The notes below the pieces were generated by a model. The model was not told the DNA's origin. It was given only the letters and a program-made list of their open reading frames with translations, and searched no databases. A DNA stretch of 64,000 bases from contig NZ_CP038493.1 of assembly GCF_004752005.1 (NCBI RefSeq), positions 3,930,302 to 3,994,301 on the forward strand. The letters are read 5' to 3'. The position numbers and the translations under genes were made by a program. This stretch comes from Thalassotalea sp. HSM 43. GTDB taxonomy: Bacteria > Pseudomonadota > Gammaproteobacteria > Enterobacterales > Alteromonadaceae. Shown piece after piece: positions 44,787 through 53,180 of this stretch (the first letter of the stretch is position 1; every line of letters begins with the position of its first letter).

Positions 44787-45254
44787 TTACAGCTTTCTGC
44801 CAAGCCGTTTTTCGATTTCCTTTTTCTCCCAATCAGGACTTAAAAAGGAAATAACGTCATATGCCCAAATACCATGCAAGGCTAAGCCTATAGTCCAACC
44901 AATAACCAGATAATTAATCCATAACACCTCGGGTGTCAGCATAATATTAAAGATGTACATACATGGAACCACGACCATGAAGGTTAATACATGTGAGAAA
45001 AAATCTTTGATGTCTTGAACTTGTTGAAAGACCTGTTGCTCTTCGTCGCTTACTTGATAATCTTTTGTCATATCCTTGTCCCCTCGCAGCGTTTGGATGT
45101 TTGTTTCAAACACGGCGGCGAGAGATTTAAGCGATTCATTACCCGCTTTATGCCCGCGTTCAATTCGCTGAATGGTACGAACACTAAGCCCGGAAAATTC
45201 AGCCAATTGTTGTTGTGACCAGCCTTTTTGCAATCTCAACTTTTTGATTAACAC
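44787..45254 (-). CDS. XRE-type regulator with C-terminal 2TM domain
   Basis: 155 residues from a GTG start with a GGGAG ribosome site. The N-terminal HTH_3 domain (about 1-58, LRLQKGWSQQQLAEFSGLSVRTIQRIERG) is followed by a linker. Then come two transmembrane helices (about 88-108 and 113-133, with FSHVLTFMVVVPCMYIFNIM and INYLVIGWTIGLALHGIWAYDV), typical of the '2TM' domain. The protein would tie a DNA-binding domain to the inner membrane. Targets are unknown. Confidence 0.88.
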   Translation of the reverse strand: MLIKKLRLQKGWSQQQLAEFSGLSVRTIQRIERGHKAGNESLKSLAAVFETNIQTLRGDKDMTKDYQVSDEEQQVFQQVQDIKDFFSHVLTFMVVVPCMYIFNIMLTPEVLWINYLVIGWTIGLALHGIWAYDVISFLSPDWEKKEIEKRLGRKL

Positions 45255-45410
45255 GGTTTTCTCCCTTTGCCGAATGTGATGTCGCTTACGTTATAACAAA
45301 CAATGACGCTAATACGTGACGACAAACACCTGACATGAAAGTGACAATGTAATTATTTCAGTGACTTAGCGGTTTCTTTATGACCAAGCATATAATTAAT
45401 TTTAGACCAC

Positions 45411-45968
45411 TTAGCGCCAATGGCGTACTTCTATGTTATCAATACGGCGTGGCTTTTTAGCCAATTGTTTGCTCTCTGTACCAACATACAAAAATCCAAC
45501 GATGTCCTGATCCGCATCAATGGCCAATTTTTGCTTTACTACAGGATGCTCAGCTAACTCTCCGGTGCGCCACATAGCATTAAAACCTTGCGCCACTGCG
45601 GCCATTTGCAATGCATGAGTTGCACAACCGGCGGTGATCATCTGTTCGTGCTTAGGCACTTTAGGGTGGCTTTTATATTGAGTTGATACAACCATGATCA
45701 TTGGCGCTCTGTAGGCCATTTTCGCAGCTTTTTGCAGTTTGAATTCATCACTGGTGAGTAGCATCATTACATCAACAAATATGTCGGTGAGTTTATCTAA
45801 CCCCTGCCCTTGAATAATATCTACTCGATACGGATTTAAGTTGCCGTGGTCAGGTACGGCGAGTGCTGCTTGCAGCATCTTATCAATTTGCGCTTGATTT
45901 GGTGCTGGCGCTTGTAATAAGCCATTGGATTGACGATTAATAAGGAAGTCTATAGCGGTTGTTGTCAT
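45411..45968 (-). CDS. Nitroreductase family protein (YdjA-like)
   Basis: 185 residues, compact FMN-dependent nitroreductase fold as in E. coli YdjA (183). The family start RQSNGLLQAPAPNQAQIDKMLQAALAVPDHGNLNPYRV is conserved, as are QMITAGCATHALQMAAVAQGFNAMWRTG and GFLYVGTESK. It probably reduces quinone or nitro compounds with NAD(P)H. It is single, with no partner in the neighbourhood. Confidence 0.88.
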   Translation of the reverse strand: MTTTAIDFLINRQSNGLLQAPAPNQAQIDKMLQAALAVPDHGNLNPYRVDIIQGQGLDKLTDIFVDVMMLLTSDEFKLQKAAKMAYRAPMIMVVSTQYKSHPKVPKHEQMITAGCATHALQMAAVAQGFNAMWRTGELAEHPVVKQKLAIDADQDIVGFLYVGTESKQLAKKPRRIDNIEVRHWR

Positions 45969-46050
45969 TGTTTGATCATGATTGTTGGAGGTTTAACGGC
46001 AAGGTACCATAAAACGAATTGATTCTCATTACTGAACAAATTTTTTATAA

Positions 46051-46076
46051 AAAAAAGCCTGTCCAAATGGCCAGGC
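46051..46076 (-). terminator. Terminator downstream of the DoxX gene
   Basis: GCCTGTCC and GGCCAGGC around AAAT with a run of T on the minus strand. It is 134 bases after the DoxX stop; the bases between hold no gene. Confidence 0.7.
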
Positions 46077-46209
46077 AACTTTAGGGTCTGAAAACTAAGT
46101 CATTATTACCTACGGGTTCATTTTAAAATAAGATCACTTATTAATTAAAAATAATAACGACGGTTTTATGCGTGCACCGCTCATGCTTTAGTCATGCACT
46201 GCTTATGAT

Positions 46210-46902
46210 TTAGCTTTGTGTATCAGGTTGTTTTTTTATGTCGTCGGTAAACAGCCAATAGTCTAGGCTGACGTAGCGACCAGGGCCGACAAAAAACAAG
46301 GCCAGTAACATAATGAAATACGTCGACGCGAATTCAATGCCATTATTGAGCACCACCACATTACCGGTTTCATAAAGCCAATCGGTATTACCATTTTCTT
46401 CAACAATATCACGTATACGGGTTAACCGTTTTGATGCTTCGACACTGTTAGCTAAAGATTCATCGGCACTTTCGAAACCCAACCATGAAAATACTTTAGC
46501 TGAGCTTGTATCCGGATTGGTTGGCGCGACAGCGTACCAACCCTGTTCTAAATGCACCGTGGTTGCCGCTACTATCATGGTAAACATTAACGGAATACTA
46601 ACCAGTCGTGTCGCTAGGCCTATCAATAATAACCAACCGCCAAAGAACTCTGTCCACGCCGCAGCATTAGCTAACACCTCAGCATACGGTAGACCTAAAC
46701 CCCATTCACTGTTACCGAACCATTCGACAACATTTGGATCTGCCATGATCTGTTCAATAATGGCTAAATCAGGGTTAGAAAATTGCATTTTATTGTAACC
46801 AGCGATAATAAACACGGGCGCTAAGAATACGCGCATCAATAATGCAGGAATGGCATCAAGTTTAAGGATTGAGTCAACGGCCTTGTTGTATGTAGCTATC
46901 AT
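46210..46902 (-). CDS. DoxX family membrane protein
   Basis: About 230 residues from the ATG at 46902; the frame is open to 47001 but lacks family sequence there. Four helices with DoxX marks: LLMRVFLAPVFIIAGYNKM, WTEFFGGWLLLIGLATRLVSIPLMFTMIVAATTVH, and a last helix before GPGRYVSLDYWL. A loop of about 60 residues between helices 3 and 4 is longer than usual. The family relates to quinone-linked redox functions, but the role of individual members is mostly unknown. Confidence 0.85.
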   Translation of the reverse strand: MIATYNKAVDSILKLDAIPALLMRVFLAPVFIIAGYNKMQFSNPDLAIIEQIMADPNVVEWFGNSEWGLGLPYAEVLANAAAWTEFFGGWLLLIGLATRLVSIPLMFTMIVAATTVHLEQGWYAVAPTNPDTSSAKVFSWLGFESADESLANSVEASKRLTRIRDIVEENGNTDWLYETGNVVVLNNGIEFASTYFIMLLALFFVGPGRYVSLDYWLFTDDIKKQPDTQS

Positions 46903-47066
46903 TGTTTTAATAGTCCTTTGTTTAAGTATCAACAACTTATTAGAACAGTTTAGCCGAATTTTTATTTCCTGCATGGCAAATAAATGTGGAAAAAGCGGCA
47001 AAAGACCTTATTATTTGTAAATATTCTTTAATATATGGATGTAAGCAAAGATCTTTTTCCTTACCA

Positions 47067-47100
47067 CATGTATATTAATAATCATAAGACCATGTATATT
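47067..47100 (+). promoter_or_regulatory. Direct repeat CATGTATATT upstream of sppA
   Basis: The 10-mer CATGTATATT occurs at 47067-47076 and 47091-47100, 24 bases apart. Each is followed by AATAAT- or CTAATTATT-like sequence. It overlaps the likely promoter of sppA, whose start is at 47132. It may be an operator; no known regulator is matched. Confidence 0.45.
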
Positions 47101-47131
47101 CTAATTATTCTGTAGCTAGACGTGAGGAAGT

Positions 47132-49009
47132 ATGTCAGAGAAGCCAAGTGTAATAAAACGCATTTTTAAGAGTTTGTGGGTGTTTTTAAACACCTCCCGC
47201 AAAGTCTTTTTAAACCTCGTCTTTTTTATTTTTGTGATCTTTTTGATCAGTATAATTACTGATGACTCGGATCAGGTGCAAGTGGCCAATACCACTGCCC
47301 TGGTGTTAAATCCGAAAGGCGATATTGTTGAGCAAAAACGTGAAATCGATCCTGCCGATCAAATTATGCAACAAGCGTTTGGTCAGCAAGAAGAGAATCC
47401 TGAAATCTTGTTAAGCGACCTATTAATGGTCATCGAGCATGCAAAAACAGATGACCGTGTCAAAACCATGGTTATCTATCCACAAAACTTGCAACGTGCT
47501 GGGTTTCATCATTTACAAGTTATTGGTGACGCCATCAACGACTTTAAAGAGTCTGGCAAAGACGTCGTCGCTTTTGGTGATTACTTTAGCCAAGGTCAAT
47601 ATTACTTAGCCTCATATGCCGATAAGGTTTGGATGAACCCTGAAGGTGCAGTGATGCTTGAAGGTTTTGGTCGTTACCGTACGTATTTTAAATCTGCTCT
47701 GGATAAGCTCAACATTACCCAGCACGTGTTTAAAGTCGGTACCTACAAGTCAGCTGTTGAACCATACATTCGTGACGATATGTCAGATGCGGCAAAAGAA
47801 GCCAATAAAGCATGGTTGCAACAACTTTGGCACAACTTTAAGTTGGACATTGCTGAAAACCGCAACTTGGACCTAGCAAACTTCGATGAAACCGCAGAGC
47901 AGTTATACACTAAGTTACAGCAAGCAGACGGCAGTTTTGGTGAATACGCGCTACAAACCGGTCTTATTGATGAGTTGCGTAATCGCGAACAAATTCGTAC
48001 CGATATGATTGCCAAAGTAGGTAAAGCATCAAAACATGACAGTTTCAGTCAAATAAGCTTTAAAGAATATCTTACTACCGTTAAGCCACCAGTTGCTATG
48101 GTAAACCCTATGTCAGACAAAGTTGCTGTTATTGTGGCTAAGGGCACCATCTTAAATGGTAACCAAAAAGCCGGCAGCATTGGCGGTGACTCAACCGCAA
48201 AACTACTACGTAAAGCGCGCCTTGATGATAAAGTAAAAGCGGTTGTATTACGTGTTGATAGCCCAGGTGGTAGCGCCTACGCGTCTGAGATTATTCGTCA
48301 AGAAGTTGAATTAATTAAAGCCGCAGGTAAACCTGTGATTGCCTCAATGGCCAACTACGCTGCATCCGGTGGTTACTGGATCTCTGCGTCGGCTAATGAA
48401 ATTTGGGCGTCTCCAAATACAATCACCGGCTCTATCGGCATCTTTGGTATGTTTATGACCTTTGAAAAAGCACTCGATAAAGTAGGCGTACACACCGACG
48501 GTATCGGTACCACAGAATTCGCGGGCTTCGGTGTTTCACGTCCCCTACCTGAGAATATTGGTAACATTATTCAATTAGGCATTGAACGTGGTTACAAAGA
48601 GTTTTTAACCTTAGTTGCTGAGAATCGCAATATGACATTGGAGCAAGTAGACGCCGTTGCCCAAGGTCGTGTTTGGACTGGCGCCAAGGCACAGGAACTC
48701 GGCTTGGTTGATAAGTTAGGTGGTTTGGATGACGCGATTGCCGCAGCTGCGGATCGTGCGGGTTTGAAAAACTATGACGTATTGTTGGTTGAAAAAGAAC
48801 TATCACCACGTCAAATGTTTATTCGCAACCTCTTTGAGAACGCTCAAGTATTGTTACCTGAAGCAACGTCGAAGTTTGAGCAAGCAGCAAATAATCCGTC
48901 GTTGAAACAACGTATCATGACTATGATCAATGAGTATGAACAAATGAATCAGCTTAATGATCCAAGAGGCATTTACTCATTCTGTCTAACCTGTGAAGCA
49001 GAATTTTAA
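47132..49009 (+). CDS. sppA: Signal peptide peptidase SppA, 67-kDa type
   Basis: 625 residues, like E. coli SppA (618). One N-terminal transmembrane helix (about 22-42) precedes tandem ClpP-like S49 domains. The catalytic Lys is in KVGTYKSAVEPY of the first half and the Ser is in MANYAASGGYWISASAN of the second. This is the Lys-Ser dyad split between domains as in the E. coli enzyme. It degrades cleaved signal peptides in the membrane. The ribosome site is GAGGAAG, and a strong terminator follows. Confidence 0.96.
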   Translation: MSEKPSVIKRIFKSLWVFLNTSRKVFLNLVFFIFVIFLISIITDDSDQVQVANTTALVLNPKGDIVEQKREIDPADQIMQQAFGQQEENPEILLSDLLMVIEHAKTDDRVKTMVIYPQNLQRAGFHHLQVIGDAINDFKESGKDVVAFGDYFSQGQYYLASYADKVWMNPEGAVMLEGFGRYRTYFKSALDKLNITQHVFKVGTYKSAVEPYIRDDMSDAAKEANKAWLQQLWHNFKLDIAENRNLDLANFDETAEQLYTKLQQADGSFGEYALQTGLIDELRNREQIRTDMIAKVGKASKHDSFSQISFKEYLTTVKPPVAMVNPMSDKVAVIVAKGTILNGNQKAGSIGGDSTAKLLRKARLDDKVKAVVLRVDSPGGSAYASEIIRQEVELIKAAGKPVIASMANYAASGGYWISASANEIWASPNTITGSIGIFGMFMTFEKALDKVGVHTDGIGTTEFAGFGVSRPLPENIGNIIQLGIERGYKEFLTLVAENRNMTLEQVDAVAQGRVWTGAKAQELGLVDKLGGLDDAIAAAADRAGLKNYDVLLVEKELSPRQMFIRNLFENAQVLLPEATSKFEQAANNPSLKQRIMTMINEYEQMNQLNDPRGIYSFCLTCEAEF

Positions 49010-49024
49010 TCGACACAAACATTA

Positions 49025-49052
49025 AAAAAAGGCTCCTTAGGGAGCCTTTTTT
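49025..49052 (+). terminator. Rho-independent terminator of sppA
   Basis: GGCTCC-TTAG-GGAGCC with A-run and T-run. Confidence 0.92.
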
Positions 49053-49119
49053 ATATCCGTATTTCGTAGGCTTATTATCGAGTGCATGCACTTCCCTTTA
49101 AGCCTGTACGCCCTTGTCG

Positions 49120-49392
49120 TTAACCCTGTTGGTTTTCGATTTCATGCAGTGGCTTTGGCGGCTTAGTTGATTCTTTTTTAGTTGGCGGAGATTTGATGAT
49201 TTGTTTACGCTCTTCTTTGTATTCTTTATAGGATTTTTTATAGTCCTGCTCACACTCAATGGCTTGCTCATAGGGTAATTTACGGCACTCTTGAATGCTA
49301 TTTTGTTGACCTATTTGATACCAGGTTTTGTTACTGCACCCGGTTATGGCGCAGATACCCGAAAACAAAAGAATGATGCATCGCTTTGTCAT
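49120..49392 (-). CDS. Small lipoprotein, unknown function
   Basis: 90 residues from the ATG at 49392; another in-frame start lies at 49401. A lipoprotein signal MTKRCIILLFSGICAITGC ends in a good lipobox (ITGC). The mature part has two more cysteines (QECRKLPYEQAIECEQDYKKSYKEYKEER) and a Lys/Pro-rich tail. No family is assigned. Confidence 0.65.
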   Translation of the reverse strand: MTKRCIILLFSGICAITGCSNKTWYQIGQQNSIQECRKLPYEQAIECEQDYKKSYKEYKEERKQIIKSPPTKKESTKPPKPLHEIENQQG

Positions 49393-49540
49393 TACTAACA
49401 ACCTGCTCTCTTACTGAAATATCTATCAAACACCTCTTATATATAGCATAGCAATGAAACCCTATCGTGGTAGACAACGCATTAGCCCAGTTGTGAAGAG
49501 CAGTCGTTAAGCACAGATGTAAGCACAATATGTTGAGCAT

Positions 49541-49565
49541 AAAAAAAGGAGCTTCTCAGCTCCTT
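49541..49565 (-). terminator. Terminator of the yeaC / DUF349 operon
   Basis: AAGGAGCT-TCTC-AGCTCCTT with a seven-base A-run on the plus strand, read as T-run on the minus strand. It is 78 bases after the end of the DUF349 frame. Confidence 0.85.
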
Positions 49566-49642
49566 ATTTATAACGCATTAACGTTGCCGCGCAATACTGC
49601 GTTATGGCAAAACATATATGATGATCGGGAATAACAACCCGT

Positions 49643-50515
49643 TTATTTGACAAACAATGGTTTGATACGTTGTATAAACTCCACGTCATCCTTTGTGAAT
49701 GGCGCCAACGCTACCCAGTGCTTTAGCTTACTGAGTATATTCTGTGCGTCTGCCTGCATCATACTTGCGGACATCATTTCCACTTGAATCTGCATCCGTA
49801 ATTGCTTGTCTTGTTGCGGTGACGAAATGGCACCAGCAATTTCTAGCTCAATGGTTTGATGACGACGATCTGCTGTTGGCTTTTTAGCACCTTCTTGTAA
49901 CAGTTTAAACCAAGTTGCGTTAACACGGTCATTCGCACCATCAATAACCGCATTTTCTGCAGCTAAGTCTTCAAGTGTGGCAAACAAATCAACAAACTCG
50001 GCTTGTTTTGCTTTAGATTTATTGTCCTTGATGGCTTGCTGATAAGCACTAATTCGTGACTGTGCTTTGCCTATAATCGCTTTCGGCGTTGGCGTAAAAT
50101 CATTTAATTGGTCAATAAATGCCTCTAACTCCGCTATAGTTGCATTGAGTAAACTCGACTCAGCGTTATCGTCGTTCACTTTGCTGATCATAGCGTCAAA
50201 GGTTTGACTAAATTGTGCAAACTTGGCGTCGGTTTCAGCCTTCGTTTGTTTTTGCAATGACGCCCTTTTGGCGAATACTTTATCGTTTACTTTGCGAAAC
50301 GCCTTCCAAAGACTGTTATCATGTTTTGGTCCAGCAAAGCCAACGTCTTTCCACTGTTGCTGCAGTCGCTTAAGGTTGTCAATTGCTGCACCGACGTCAT
50401 CATTATCTAATTCTGCTTTCGCTTTGTTAATCAATAACTTCTTGGCATCGGCATTGGTGTTATGAAAACTATATATGTTGTCCCGAATCGGCTGAATTAT
50501 ATCAACATATTGCTG
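49643..50515 (-). pseudogene. C-terminal part of the DUF349 gene, cut off by an in-frame amber codon
   Basis: The frame of the DUF349 gene continues without shift after the TAG at 50516-50518 for another 290 codons (QQYVDIIQPIRDNIYSF and on). DUF349-type sequence such as AIDNLKRLQQQWKDVGFAGPKHDNSLWKAFRKVNDKVFAKR is still intact. It has no ATG near its beginning, only a TTG at 50434, and no ribosome site, so separate translation is unlikely. The lack of any further stop or shift means the break is recent, an assembly error, or tolerated by readthrough. The likely ancestral codon is CAG, since two Gln codons follow at once. Confidence 0.8.
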
Positions 50516-52426
50516 CTACAATTCATTATAAACTTTGCGATCGACCTCGCCTGCTTGGCGCCATAATTGACTCAGTTTATGTAGCTTTGCGTCAATTGCT
50601 TTGATATCACTATCTTCTTGCTTTGCTTGCTCAGCCAATTGCACAAGATCTTGCAACAATTGTTTTTTCTGCGCCAAATGTTGTTCGCGCAATTTACTTT
50701 GCTGCGAGAAATACTCTCGACATGGCGCGAATGCTTGCTCACAGGCTTGATTAAACGCCTCATTTAATTCTTGCTCAACGTCTTCATCAGCATGGCCTAA
50801 CGCGTTCCAATGCTTGCGAAACTCTTTAACTTTATCCGCTTGTTGTAATGGGCTGTCTAATGGCGATTCAACTAACTGTTGTACCTCATTCAATAATTCC
50901 TGTTTTCGAGGTGTAACAACAAAGTATTCCAGTTCGTGTAACTCTTTGATTCGTTCACTAACCGTTTGAAAATCTTTTTCAATACGATGTTGCTGACTTG
51001 GCGACAGTTCTTTGATTTGGTAAGTCAGCTTGGTATGCAGCCCAAATGCGGATTTGTATTTACCACTGGCGATAAGACGTTTTAATTCGGAAATTTTCTT
51101 ACGAACAAAATCAAAGTGTTGATGCTGTTTCGCAACCAGAGGCTTTATCGCAGCGGCCCAATTGGCATTGATTTCATCACGAGCGGCGGTTATCGACTGA
51201 GGTAAAACATCATGCGCTAAATCATTAATCGGTTGCCAACTTTTCAACCATTCGTCGTACATTGGTTTGCGCTCATTTAGCTCTTCTGTGTTACTAGGCA
51301 GGGCAACATTACTGAGCTTAGAAATCAACGACGTCGCTCTAGCAACACTTTCTGCGACCATAGGTAACTGATTTAGTTTGTTATGAAGTAGCTCTATTTG
51401 TTTGAACAGGCGCTGTTTGTCGTTATCTTTGACAGTGGATTTACTGACTTTATCTAGATAGTCGTCTAGCTGATGTGATACTTCGTCTTGATTAAGTTGC
51501 GCATTTTCAAAGACGGCGTCGCTGATCAATTGCGACACGCTATTTATCGCTTGGCTAAACTCTTGCAGTTGGCTATGTTGCAGTTCAAGTGCTTGCTGCT
51601 CTTGCTGCTGCACTACATACGCTTGTTCGCGTTCAGCGAAATGGGCATCTAACTGCGCGCTAATATGGGCGTACTTTTCTTTATAGGTCGACTGTTCTTG
51701 TTCAGAAATGCAGTCAAATTCAGCAACATTTTGTTGCCATTGTGATTCGATATCTTGCTTACGCTGCAACATATCGGCAAAATCTTGATGCTCTTTAAGC
51801 GCTAAAAGCTTGGCGAGTAACAATTGCACATGTTTGTGAACCTTTTTCGGTCGTTCTATGGCATCGATCATTTGCGCAAGCTTGTGTTGTGCTTTGTCTT
51901 GTACTTTAGTGTTAGACAGCTTTTTAATAATCTTTTCGAGCTGACTCTGCTCTTCTATGCGCTCAAGTGCTTGCAGCTGCAAGTCTTCATTATCGGTAGC
52001 GAGAATGAACTGCAGCAATAAATTAGGCTTATTTATTTTAGCCAGTAAAGACTGCAAAATCTCAGATTCATGTTCGATATGCAACCACTGTTCAAGGATC
52101 GGGCTAGCAAATTTAGAATCTAAAAATTGCTGTTTTTGCGCTTTACTAACGGTGCTCGTATTGAGAATTAAATTTTGCGCTTGTTGAACGCAAAACTTTT
52201 GTATCTTATCCGAAGGGTTACAACTCGCTTGGCTTACAAAGGTATCAAAATCATTAATCTGCAAAAGTGCCGTACGTCGAACCAGATCATTGTCATCGTC
52301 GAGTACAAGCTTATCGAGGATCACTTTGTCTTCAGCGTTTTGGGGATTTAATTCCTTAATCGCTGTTATTCTTATGTTGGCATCCGCATGTTGCCATTTC
52401 GCTTTAAACAAGTTTTTAAAAATCAT
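50516..52426 (-). CDS. DUF349 domain protein, N-terminal 636 residues (truncated by TAG)
   Basis: The full frame would code for about 927 positions (49643-52426), a usual size for DUF349 proteins of this order. HEAT-like repeats at the start (LKELNPQNAEDKVILDKLVLDDDNDLVRRTALLQIND) are followed by long charged helices. Repeated DUF349 modules have the W-x-x-x-G signature (FRKHWNALGHADEDVEQELNEAF, LSQLWRQAGEVDRKVYNEL). The protein is cytoplasmic and function is unknown; relatives are sometimes called coiled-coil or ATPase-like. It overlaps yeaC by four bases (ATGA), so it is translationally coupled. The chain ends at KVYNEL where the amber codon interrupts a DUF349 module. Confidence 0.8.
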   Translation of the reverse strand: MIFKNLFKAKWQHADANIRITAIKELNPQNAEDKVILDKLVLDDDNDLVRRTALLQINDFDTFVSQASCNPSDKIQKFCVQQAQNLILNTSTVSKAQKQQFLDSKFASPILEQWLHIEHESEILQSLLAKINKPNLLLQFILATDNEDLQLQALERIEEQSQLEKIIKKLSNTKVQDKAQHKLAQMIDAIERPKKVHKHVQLLLAKLLALKEHQDFADMLQRKQDIESQWQQNVAEFDCISEQEQSTYKEKYAHISAQLDAHFAEREQAYVVQQQEQQALELQHSQLQEFSQAINSVSQLISDAVFENAQLNQDEVSHQLDDYLDKVSKSTVKDNDKQRLFKQIELLHNKLNQLPMVAESVARATSLISKLSNVALPSNTEELNERKPMYDEWLKSWQPINDLAHDVLPQSITAARDEINANWAAAIKPLVAKQHQHFDFVRKKISELKRLIASGKYKSAFGLHTKLTYQIKELSPSQQHRIEKDFQTVSERIKELHELEYFVVTPRKQELLNEVQQLVESPLDSPLQQADKVKEFRKHWNALGHADEDVEQELNEAFNQACEQAFAPCREYFSQQSKLREQHLAQKKQLLQDLVQLAEQAKQEDSDIKAIDAKLHKLSQLWRQAGEVDRKVYNEL

Positions 52427-52728
52427 AAATCAGTAAACCTAGCGATATCCTCAGGGTCTTTCTTACACTTTTTTTCAACCGAAGGCTTTTTAAATTGCGA
52501 GCGCAACTCAGCTTTCGATTTTTGCACGATTTCTCCGTCTGCACCTATCGTCAACATTTGATCGTTGTCTAAGTGCATAGCCTGATAAGCCATGGTTAAT
52601 TGCATCGCAGAATCGCGTTGCGGACCATCAACTTCAGTACCGTCAGGCCAACGCCCGGTTTCGGCTGCGTGTTTTAATCGTTCGTACATTTCGGTTGTCA
52701 TATTGGCAACCAGATTATTGAGATCCAC
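52423..52728 (-). CDS. yeaC: YeaC family protein (DUF1315)
   Basis: 101 residues with the family core LVANMTTEMYERLKHAAETGRWPDGTEVDGPQRDSAMQLTMAYQAMHL. Function unknown. It lies nine bases after the zinc-ribbon gene and its stop overlaps the DUF349 start in an ATGA junction. Confidence 0.9.
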   Translation of the reverse strand: MDLNNLVANMTTEMYERLKHAAETGRWPDGTEVDGPQRDSAMQLTMAYQAMHLDNDQMLTIGADGEIVQKSKAELRSQFKKPSVEKKCKKDPEDIARFTDL

Positions 52729-52737
52729 TATTAACCT

Positions 52738-53067
52738 CTATTTACGTTTAGACATGATGATGCGAATGCGATTGGCGAGGTACCACAAAAAGCCACCGGC
52801 TGTTGCACCACCACCTATCATATATTGCCAAGATTGTGGGTCTGGCTTGCCCCAAAACATAAAACCGAAGCCACCACAAAATAACAACATGGCTATCATT
52901 GAATGGTTCATTAACGTTTGTTGTTGTTTAATACGTGCCATTTGTTGCATGGATTGACGCTTTTCGTCACTCATGTCACTCACCACTGTATTACAGTGCT
53001 GACAAACCGCAGCTTTTGATGAAATTCGTTTACTACAACTTGGACAATCAATAAGAGCCATAGGCAT
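52738..53067 (-). CDS. Zinc-ribbon membrane protein
   Basis: 109 residues. Two CxxC pairs at the N-terminus (IDCPSCSKRISSKAAVCQHCNTVV) form a small zinc ribbon. A helical linker and two transmembrane helices follow (about 56-71 and 82-98). It heads the operon with yeaC and the DUF349 gene. Function is unknown. Confidence 0.82.
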   Translation of the reverse strand: MPMALIDCPSCSKRISSKAAVCQHCNTVVSDMSDEKRQSMQQMARIKQQQTLMNHSMIAMLLFCGGFGFMFWGKPDPQSWQYMIGGGATAGGFLWYLANRIRIIMSKRK

Positions 53068-53137
53068 TCCTCATACGTCGATTGTTTAATGGTTTGTTAT
53101 CCGATTAAACATTACCTCAATACTTTAGATTTTACCT

Positions 53138-53166
53138 AAAAAAAGCGCCCCGTGGGGCGCTTTTTT
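53138..53166. terminator. Strong bidirectional hairpin terminator
   Basis: GCGCCC and GGGCGC arms with A-run and T-run. It is placed just downstream of the symporter gene (minus). Confidence 0.9.
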
Positions 53167-53180
53167 AACAAAATATTGGT

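Noticed and set aside
50516-50518. TAG as a pyrrolysine codon
   Set aside because: Pyrrolysine is not known in this bacterial group and no pyl genes are visible. A nonsense change from CAG is simpler.
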